Assembly: GCA_964570205.1 (NCBI GenBank)
Contig: CAZMXI010000021.1
Location: forward strand, 1 to 36,790
Length of the DNA stretch: 36,790 bases
Direction of reading: 5' to 3'
Origin: CAZMXI01 sp964570205
GTDB lineage: Bacteria > Planctomycetota > Phycisphaerae > Tepidisphaerales > Tepidisphaeraceae
This document shows positions 7,449 to 17,300 of the stretch, piece after piece (position 1 is the stretch's first letter; the number at the start of each line of letters is the position of its first letter). The position numbers were made by a program, and so were the translations under genes. Under the pieces are notes generated by a model. That model saw only the letters and a program-made list of their open reading frames with translations. It did no database searches and was not told the DNA's origin.

Positions 7449-7749
7449 GGGCGTTATAGAGGCCGGATGGAGAGGGCGGGCCTTGCGGAGCGGTTGGAGG
7501 GTGTCGGGAGAGGTTGGTGGGCGGGGTGGTTCGGCGGCGGATTCGCGGGAATCTCGGGGAAATAGGGGTTTTGAGACGTTCTGGGAAGCGGGAGCGTGGA
7601 TGTGAGGATGGATAGAGGGAGATGATGGAGGCGATGGAGGGATCGCGGTTGGTAGTTTGGGCAATATGGCCTTTGTCGGTGGGTAGCGATGGCGTATGGC
7701 AGGGGAGTTATGATAGGGTTATGACCGGGTGGGGGAAACAGCGATTTGG

Positions 7750-7763
7750 CTTGTAAATACAAG
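7750..7763. promoter_or_regulatory. palindrome CTTGTAAATACAAG, possible operator
   Basis: CTTGTA and TACAAG flank a two-base centre, a perfect 6+6 palindrome about 50 bp upstream of the candidate promoter of the giant gene. It is AT-rich inside a G-rich stretch. An activator or repressor site is possible; no regulator family is implied. Confidence 0.3.
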
Positions 7764-7811
7764 GGTTTACGGGCGAATGGTGTCAACAAATTGTGAATAG
7801 GGAGAGATTTC

Positions 7812-7840
7812 TTGCCAGCCGGCCGTTATTGCATTAAACT
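7812..7840 (+). promoter_or_regulatory. candidate sigma-70 promoter of the giant surface-protein gene
   Basis: TTGCCA (7812-7817, 5 of 6 to TTGACA) and TAAACT (7835-7840, 4 of 6) are spaced by exactly 17 bases. Transcription from here would leave a leader of about 500 bases before the ATG at 8346. A GAGAGGG Shine-Dalgarno-like run lies at 8332-8338, seven bases before that ATG. Confidence 0.4.
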
Positions 7841-8345
7841 GTCTTAGTACGGCAGAGAGGGCGTACACATTTCTTTGCCGTTGTGTTGTTGGTCGGACAG
7901 GTCAGATCTGACAATTTGTGTCGGCAGGGTATCTGGATTCTGGCGAAGGGTCTGGATTTGGCATGAGTGGCTCCAGGGCGGGCCGCGAATGAAGTGGCCA
8001 GCCTGGCGTATCCGAGCGAAGGACACGGGAAATTTGAACTGTAAGCCAACTGGTTGAGCCGGCGCTGCATGGCGGGCCGGCGTTTCGCGGCCGCGGCGTA
8101 TGCGGTGTTCCCATCGGCTCGACAGTGGCTGTAATAACTGCGGACACAATGCATGCAGTGTCTGCGGGCAAATCTGGTTTTGTACCTATGGTGGGAATGG
8201 AGCGTCAAACAAGGAGTGAGGAAGTCCGGCGGCCGGGCCGGGACACTATCGGCAAATCGGTTTTCTTCGCGCGTACACACACGTTGTCTGGGCATCGGGA
8301 CGAAACAGTTCAAGCAATTGCTTTTTTCAGCGAGAGGGTTTTTAC

Positions 8346-11300
8346 ATGTTGACCACACGTCGAAGCGGCGCAAAGGCGAATCGCAATCGGATCAGCAGGC
8401 TCCTTCAGCGGGCCTGTGTTGGCGTTGTTGGGGCCAAGCAGGGAATGGAGAACCTGGAAGCCAGGCAGCTCCTCTCGCTGTTGCCCGGGTGGCAGAGCCT
8501 GGACATTGGCTACACCAGCCCCGTCGGGTCGACCGTTGAGAGCGGCACCGACGCCTACACAGTGATCGGCGGCGGCACCGACATCTGGGACACCGCGGAC
8601 CACTTCCAGTTTGCGTTCAACGCGTTTGCCGAGGGCGATGCGTCGATCGAAGCGCGCACGGTGAGCATGTCGGCCAGCGACGGGTCGCTGGACGGCTGGG
8701 CGAAGGCCGGCGTGATGATGCGGTTCGGCACGGCGGCGGATGATCCGTACATCGCGATTCTGAACACGCAGAGCAACAGCGTCCGCTGGCAATACCGCCT
8801 GGCCAAGGGCGGCGGGTCGTCGTCGGGCGGCGTTGCGGGCATTGGGCGTGACAACCTGAATGTCAAGCTGACCCGCGAAGGCAACACCTTTACGGGCTAC
8901 TACAAGGTTGAGGGCGGGCAGCAGGTTGGCACACCCCAGAATTCGTTCCAGATCAACTTCTACACCTACCAGGGTGCGGTTGCCCAATCCGGCAGTTACC
9001 GCGTGTATGTGGATGGAGCGACCGGCGAGCATCGCATGCAGTTGCTGTACAACGGCACCACGCCGGCATTGCTCCTGCAGCCCGACTGGACGACCTACGC
9101 CGACCACTGGAACCTGGATGATCCGGCGTTCACCTACGATACGAACAATCCGTATACGACCGGCATCCCGCTGCTGACGACCTTGATTCCCTCCTCGAAG
9201 ACCAATACCCCCAGCCCGGAATACCCGTTCAGCGTCAATACGGTCAGCCCCGACCCGGGCAATCCCTGGAACCAGGCTCTGAACGCCAACACGATCGTGC
9301 CGACCCCCGCGCCGGTAGCGATCGGCGCGACAGGTCCGGTGGTGCAGGCCGGTGTGACGACGACCGTCGGGACGGACTGGATTGAGTTCTTCAGCGGCAC
9401 CGCAGCCGCGCCCAACGGGATGTACATGGGCCTGGCGGTGACAGCGCACGAGGGGAACAACGTCCTGAACACGGTTCAGTTCGACAAGGTGATGGCGGTG
9501 GCAGCGCCGGCGGCGGCGCCGGGCGCGCCGATCAACTTCACGGGCGGCTTCGCCAACAACGATGGATTCTTCTACTGGGCGGACGACGCGAGCAACGAAG
9601 ACAGCATGGAGCTGCAGCGATCGACCGACCAGGTGAACTGGACGACGGTGCAGACGCTGGCGGCCGACAGCAACTCGACGACCACGGGCGTGGCCGACAT
9701 TCCGGATGGCAAGGCGTATTTCCGCGTGGTGGCCACCAATGAGCTGGGCAGCAGCGCCAGCGCGGCGATTGTGGCCGTCAAGGGCGCCCTGCCCAACGGC
9801 TTCACTCTGGCGACGGTGGGCAGCGCCACCGATCCGACGCGTCCCTCCATCGGCTACATCGACGGCAGCACGTATGCGATCAGCGCTGACGGCTCGGACA
9901 TCTGGAACCAGGACGATCACTTCGGGTTCCTGTACAAGCAGCTTCAGGGCGACGGCTACGTCGAGGCCCGCGTGACCGAAATGGGCCCGATGACCAACGA
10001 ATGGGCGAAAGCGGGCGTGATGCTGCGCGACAGCCTGGACATGGGCAGCGCCCACGGCATGACGGCGATCTCTTATCTGTATGGCAGCACGTTCCAGCGT
10101 CGGCCAGAGACGGGCGGCGCCTCGGCCGACACCACGACCGGCGATCGGACGATCCAGGCCGGTTCGATGATCAAGATCCAGCGCGTGGGCAACACCTTCT
10201 ATTCGTACTACAAGCCCTTCGCGCCCCTGTTCAACATTCGTTATACGCCGGTGACGGACGATCCGAACCTGGCGGCCACGGTGGAGATCACCAACGGCGT
10301 GATGAAGATGTTCACCGGCCCGTCGGCGACGGAGCTGACGCAGGTGGGTTCCGTGAACCTGGCGGACTATGGGAACAGCGTATCGTACCTGGCGGGCGTG
10401 GTCGCCGCGTGGGGCTTCACGGCGACCGAGGTGCCGGGCGTGCCGACGCCGAACCTTGCCTCGGCCCGCAACATCGTGGTGGACGCGTACAACGCGGATC
10501 GCACGATGCGTTCGACTCAGCTCGTGCCCGACTGGATCGCGCTCAACGCGACCGGCACGATGCTGGATGTGACTAACTCGATGCTGGCCGGTCTGGCGGT
10601 CACCTCGCACGCGAACGGGGCGACGATCAACGCCAAGTTCGACAGCGTGAACGTGGTGGATCTGCCCGATACGCTCAACACGCCGAAGAACGTGGCGGCG
10701 AGCATCGCCATCAACAACCTGGATGCGGTGCTGAGCTGGTCGGATGACGCCAGCAATGAGACCGCGTTCATCGTGGAGCGCGCGTGGAACTCGACCTTCA
10801 CGTCGAACGTGGTGAGCTTTGAGGTGGGCGCCGACCTGGACAGCCTGGAGCAGGCGGGCCTTGACGAGCGCCGATATTACTACCGCATCAAGGCGGTGCA
10901 GAAGAACGGCGGCGGCACGATCATTGCCGAGAGCGCGTGGAGCCCGACCGTCAACCTGCTGGTCGGCCCGCAGGATGGCCTGTTCGGCGAGTATTTCAAC
11001 CGCGTGCAGGCTTCCATCGACGACAACAACCAGCCGGGTCTGCCGGGCACATGGACTCAGCTCCGCATCGACCCGATGCTGAACTACCAGACGCTGGAGC
11101 CGGGCACGATCGCCGGCAGCACCTATGCGGCCGACTTCCAGACCCGTTGGGAAGGCAGCGTGACGCCGACGGTGACGGATGTGTACACGTTCTACTCCGA
11201 TTCGGATGATGGCGTGCGGGTTTGGGTGAACGGCCAGTTGATGACCCAGTCGTGGGTCGGCCAGGGCATGGGCACCGAAGAGGCCAGCGCGCCGATCTTC

Positions 11301-14300
11301 CTGGAAGCCGGCAAGAACTATCCAATCATCGTCGAGCACTATGACAGCGGCGGCGGTTCGGGCATGCGGCTGCGCTGGTCGTCGGCCTCGGTGACCAAGC
11401 AGGTGATTCCGGGCGGCATCCTGACGACGCGCAACGCGCCGGCGGATGTGGCGACGGGCCTGAGCGCCACGCCGACAGCGACCGGCGCCAAGCTGCGCTG
11501 GACCAATTCAGCGCTGAATGACACGGCGACGCGCGTTGAGATCATCAACGCCGACGATCCGCAGGCCACCTGGCAACAGGTGACGAAGCTGAACGTGATC
11601 GCGAACCCGGGCGGCCAGGCCGTCACGGCGACCGTCACGGCGGGCGGCTTGCAGCCCGAGACGAACTACAAGTTCCGGGTGCTGACGTACAACATCCTGG
11701 GCGCGGTGGTCAGTGAGGAACTGGCCTTCGCGACCACGGCCATCACTGCGGTGGAGATTGCCGAACCGGCGGCGATTCCGAGCAATGTGAACCTGACCCA
11801 GGAAGGCAACTTGGATTGGGCGATGTGGGGCATGGTTCCGGAGAACGCGATGCTGCCGACGTACCGGGATGGCACGCGGAGCATCCAGAACTTCACGGTC
11901 ATCAACGGCGGCGTGCCGGTGAGCGTGGTGATCTCCGGCAGCACGTATAGCTGGAACAACGGCCAGCCGCTGATCGGCGATTACTCGAATCCGGGCGACC
12001 CGGTGGTCGGCACGAGCACCAATGTTGGCGGCGGCGGCGCTGAAGGCCCGGCGCAGGCGATCGATAACAACGTCAACACCAAGTACCTGAACTTCGACAA
12101 GGAGAATTCGGGTCTGACGGTGGAACTGAACGCCGCGCAGATCGTCAACGCCCTGCGGCTGTTCAGCGCCAATGACGCCGTCGAGCGCGACCCGTCCAGC
12201 GTGACGATCGAGGGCTCGAACGACGGCACGACGTTCACGCAGGTGGCGTATGGCGTGCTCATCCAGGCGTTCACAGCGCGTTATCAGCCGCGCGTGGTCA
12301 CGTTTGACAACAGCACGGCCTACAAGTTCTACAAGATCACGTTCCCGACGGTTGCCGATTCGGCGACGGCGAACAGCATGCAGATCTCGGAAATCGAGTT
12401 CCTGCAGCAGTCACCGTACATTTCCGTGCCGGTGATGAATGACCAGACCCAGCCGTTTGACTACATCGTCGGCAGCTCGACGAACACGCCGGGCGCCGAG
12501 ACGGTGGACAAGGCGATCGACAACAGCGTCAGCACGAAGTACTTGAACTTCGACGAGCTCAACACGGGCTTTACGGTGACGCTGGGGGCCGGGGCGCAGG
12601 TGGTGACGGCTCTGTCGCTGACCAGCGCTGATGATGCTCCGGAGCGCGACCCGGCGAGTTACGTGCTGGAAGGCTCGAACGACGGCGGGACGACGTTCGC
12701 TCCGATCGCGCAGGGCACCGTGCCGGTGTTCTCGGCCCGGCTGCAGCGCAAGGTGATCGAGTTCGCCAACTCGACGGCGTACTCGACCTATCGGCTGACG
12801 TTCCCGACGGTGGCGAACGCCGCCGCGGCGAACAGCATGCAGATCGCCGAGGTCGAGCTGTTGAAGGCCGACCCGGCGACGGTGGCCAACCGCGCGGTGT
12901 CGATCTCCGGCGCGGACAAGGGCTTCCAGATGCAGTTCAGTGCCGGCACCGATGCCCGCACCCTGAAGCTGTACGTGGGCGTGAACGGCGGCACCGCCGG
13001 CGCCACGGGCGAGCTGCGGGTGACGATGAGCGACGGCAGCGCGGCCGAAGCCGTGGAGACGCTGGTGGCGGGCGCCGGCCAGACGAACATGAAGGTGTTC
13101 GAGATTCCGGTGCAGGCCGGCAGCGCCAACCAGACGATGACGGTGCGGTGGGTTGTGCAGCCCACGAATCCGTCGGATACGCAGGCGGCGGTGATTCTGC
13201 AGGCGGCGACGCTGATCGAAACCAGCGCGCCGACGGCTCCCGTGAACGTGATAGCGGTGCCTTACGGCGCCAGCCCGGTGGTGGACCTGACCTGGTCGGA
13301 TGAATCGACCAACGAAGACGGTTTCCGGGTGCAGTGGATGAAGAACGGGAACTGGGAGACGCTGGCGACGGTGGCTCCGGGGACGACCTCGTATCGTCAC
13401 CGCAGCTACGACATCATGCTTGGCCAGACGTATGAATATCGCGTGGTGGCGTTCAACGCGGTGGGCGAATCGGCGACGACGACGTCGGTGACAATCGCCA
13501 ACGCTCTGCCTGCCGGATGGAACGCGCGTGACATCGGCGATTTCACCAACCCGGTCGCGATCGGCACGGGTCTGGAAATCGACGGCAAGTGGCTGATCCA
13601 GGGCGGCGGCAGCGACATCTGGGATGCGGCCGACCACGGCAGCATGTCGTACGTGGCGATCACGGGCGATGTGACGATGACCACCCGCGCGGTGCAGGTG
13701 GGCGACACGGATGGCTGGGCCAAGGCCGGCATCATGATGCGCGTGGATCCGGCCGCTCCGGGCAGCCAGCACTTCTACATGGCGACGACGAACAGCAACG
13801 GCATTTCGTTCCAGCGTCGCGAGACCGCCAATGGCGGTTCGGCGAGCACGGATGTCGGCGGCGGCGTTCGCGAGAACGTGTGGCTGCGGCTGCAGCGCGT
13901 GGGCGACACGTTCACCGGTTTCTGGTCGATGGACGGCGTGAACTGGGTCCAGGCCAGCGCGCACACGATCGACTACCCCGACACGATCTATGTTGGATTG
14001 GCGGTTACCGCGCACAACAACGACGGGCGCATCAATACGTCGGTGTTCGACAACGTCAGCCTGACCAAGCCGGCCGATGGGTCGCAGCTTGTGCTGCCGT
14101 ATGCTCCGAAGGCCCCGACGAAACTGGAAGGGTTCCAGGGCCCGCAGGGCGCGTTCCTGAGGTGGTCGCCGGCGTTCAATGCGACGAATTACATCATCAG
14201 CATGGAGAACACCGAGACGGCCGAGATCACGACGTTCGACGCCGGGAACAAGACCCAGTACACGGTGTCGGGTCTGACCAACGGCGTGGAATACAGGTTC

Positions 14301-17300
14301 ACGGTGCATTCCAAGACCGTGATCGGCGCCACGACCTATGACGGCGGCGATTCGCTGGCCGTGCTGGTGACGCCGGCGAACGTGCCGCCGCTCGCGCCTT
14401 CGGGCGTGACGGTGACGGCGACCGCGCTGCCGCTGAACATCCGGTGGAACGTCAGCCCGTTTGCGACAAGCTACGAGGTTGAGCGGACCACGCAGGATCC
14501 GAACGTGGTGGCGAACCCGGTCTGGACGGACCTGACCGGCGCGGGCAGCATCGCGCAGCCGGCCAGCGGCGACACGGTGAGCTTCAGCGACACCACCGCC
14601 GTTGCGGGCACGACGTACTTCTATCGCATTTCCGCGAAGAACGACGCGGTGCCCACGCCGGCGTACGGCGAGGTGTTCGCGTATCACGTCGGCACCGGCC
14701 ACGGCATCTACGGCACGTACTACAGCGCCCGCGATGACAACAACGACACCGACGTGTTCACCAACCCGAGCGGCGAGCAGATGTGGGGCGCGTACTCACA
14801 GTTCACCACCCGGCTCGATAAGAACCTGAACCTGCCCGATAACTTCGCGACGCCGCTGGAAGACAACTTCGCCGTGATCTGGAACGGCCAGATCGTGGCC
14901 CCGACGACCGGGACGTTCACGTTCTTCGGGATTTTCGATGACGCGGGGAGGATCGTCATCACCGGGCCGGATGACGTGGCCAAGACCGTGATCAACCAGC
15001 CGAGCTGGGCGAACCACAGCGAACAGTTCGGGTACATGGACATGGTCGCGGGCGAGCTGTACGACATCCAGGTGCAGCTCCGCGAAGACGGCGGCGGCGA
15101 AGACATCTTCTTGCGGTGGCAGTCGCCCGTCGGCGTCAAGGAATTCATTCCGATGACGCAGTTCTACGCTCCGGAGAGCACGGCCGTCGTGACGACGCAG
15201 CCGACGCTTTCGGCCAGCCAGGACCTGTTCCTGAGCAAGTATGCCGTGAATCTGATGTGGGATGAGCCGTGGGGCAGCCAGGCCCGCGGGTATGAAATCC
15301 AGCGCAGGATGTCGGGCGAGACGGCCTGGACGAAGATCGCCGATCTGCCGGATGGCACGACGACCTATCGCGATGTACTCGCCGATCCGAACCATGCGTA
15401 TCAGTATCGGATCAGCGCGTACGTGTCGCGGCCGGATGACGGCTGGTCGACCATCCTGAACTTCACGCCGGCCGCAGCGCCCGCCCTGACCGGCACGGGC
15501 CTTGAGGCGACGTACTACGACAACATCGACTTCACCGGACCGACGGTGAAGAAGGTGGACCCGACGGTCGACTACAACTGGGGCAACGGACTGCCCACGA
15601 ACGGCATCGGCGCCGATTCGTTCTCGGTGGTCTACACCGGCACGGTGATCCCGGCGTACACGGACAACTACACGTTCTTCGTGGCGTCGGACGATGGCAG
15701 CCGGCTGTATGTCAACGGCCAGCTCGTCATTGCCGACAACTGGGTGGACCAGGGCGAGACGGAGCGTGCATCGCAGGCGATTCCGCTCCAGAGCGGCGTG
15801 CCGGTCGTGGTTCGCATGGAGATGTACGAGAACGGCGGCGGCGCAGCCGCTCGCCTGCGGTGGGAAAGCGCCAATACGCCCAAGCAGATCATTCCGCAGA
15901 TGTTCATGAATCCGGGCACCGTGGGTCAGCCCGCGGCCCCGACGAACATCACCGCCACGACGAATGGCGCGGATTCGGTCCGGCTTGAGTGGTGGAACCC
16001 GGCCGCCAACGACGCCGGCTTTGAGATTCAACAGCTCAAGAGCGGCACGTGGGAGACGGTGTACACGACCCCCGCCGCGCACCGTAGCGTGGGCTATGCC
16101 CGCGGTCTGGAATTCGGCCAGGCATACTCGTTCCGCATCCGCGCTCTGGCGATGGAAGGCGGCATGCCGAGCGGCTGGACGCAGATTGACGGCGTGACGC
16201 TGTCCGATTCGTACGCTGACGGGCTCGTTGGTTACTGGTCGTTCGACCTCGATACGAACAACCAGGCCGGCGACTACATGCACGGCCAGTTGACGGATCA
16301 GGCCGCCACGCCGAACAACAGCAACGTCTTCATCGATGCGGGGACGAACCGCGTCGGCGGCGGCGCTGCCTACTTCGACGATGACACCGGCCGGCCGTTC
16401 GTCCGGGTTGCCAACGACAACCGGATGAACTGGGTGAACCCCTACAACGACGGGATCACCGTGTCGGCCTGGATCAACGCCAAGGATTGGAGCGGCAACC
16501 ACCGCATCCTGCAGAAGTCCAACGGCGACAGCCAGTACCGGCTGCTGTGCGAGAACGGCCGCCTGATCTTCGATCTGGGCACGGTCAACGGCGTTCGCCG
16601 GCAGGCCACCAGCCCGCTGCCGACCACCAATGCGTGGCACTATGTCGCCGGCACGTTCGATGGCAGCACCATCCGCATCTATGTGGATGGGCAGCTTATG
16701 GACGAGCAGACGGGCGACCCGGTTGGCCGGCTGAACTGGGGCGGCGATCCGCTGTACATCGGCGCCAAGGCCGGGACGGACACCGCGGCGAATCCCAACA
16801 ACGATTACTTCAACGGCTGGATCGACGAAGTGCGTCTGCACAATCGCGCTCTGACCGAAGAAGGGATCAAGGCGATGATGGGCTATGGCGCCGGCACGAT
16901 CGTTGATCCGGCGGCAGAGAAGCCCACTGGCGTGACGGCGACGTCCGCCGCCGACAACTATGTCCAGGTGCGCTGGACCGACAACAGCAACTGGGACATG
17001 GGCTTCCAGGTTGAGCGGTCGGCCGACGGCGGCGCCACCTGGGCGCTGGCGACCGAGATCGGTGGCACCTACTTCTTCGAGCAGCTCGCGGCGGAAGGCG
17101 GCTATCAGCACCGCGTCCGTGCGATCGGCGCGACGGGCGGCGTGTTCACCGACTGGAGCGATGTGGCGAACGTCACCGCGGTTGTCGACCCCGAGAACCT
17201 GACCGATCCGTGGATCGGCGCTGATGTTGGCGGTGTCGCGGCGACCGGGTCGACCGTGATCGGCACCGATGGCGTCATCACGGTTACCGGCTCCGGCGCT

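Larger units (their letters stand above)
7449..8345. other. ~900-base gene-free stretch with G-rich first part and long leader before the giant gene
   Basis: From 7450 to about 7760 the plus strand is strongly G-rich and C-poor, with many GGG and GGGG runs (for example near 7544-7566) that could in principle form a quadruplex. From about 7770 the composition returns to normal. Open frames here lack recognisable domains and look like chance. A palindrome (7750-7763), a candidate promoter (7812-7840) and a small hairpin (GCGGACAC 8140-8147 with GTGTCTGC 8158-8165, one G-T pair) are the only structures I can point to. I recognise no riboswitch. Confidence 0.5.

Noticed and set aside
7038..7789. 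Pro/Ser-rich minus-strand frames in the G-rich block
   Set aside because: The proline comes from the complement of G runs. No domain, no RBS and no plausible start.
7840..8345. Riboswitch or c-di-GMP aptamer in the leader of the giant gene
   Set aside because: I could not match any known aptamer core; only small hairpins are visible.
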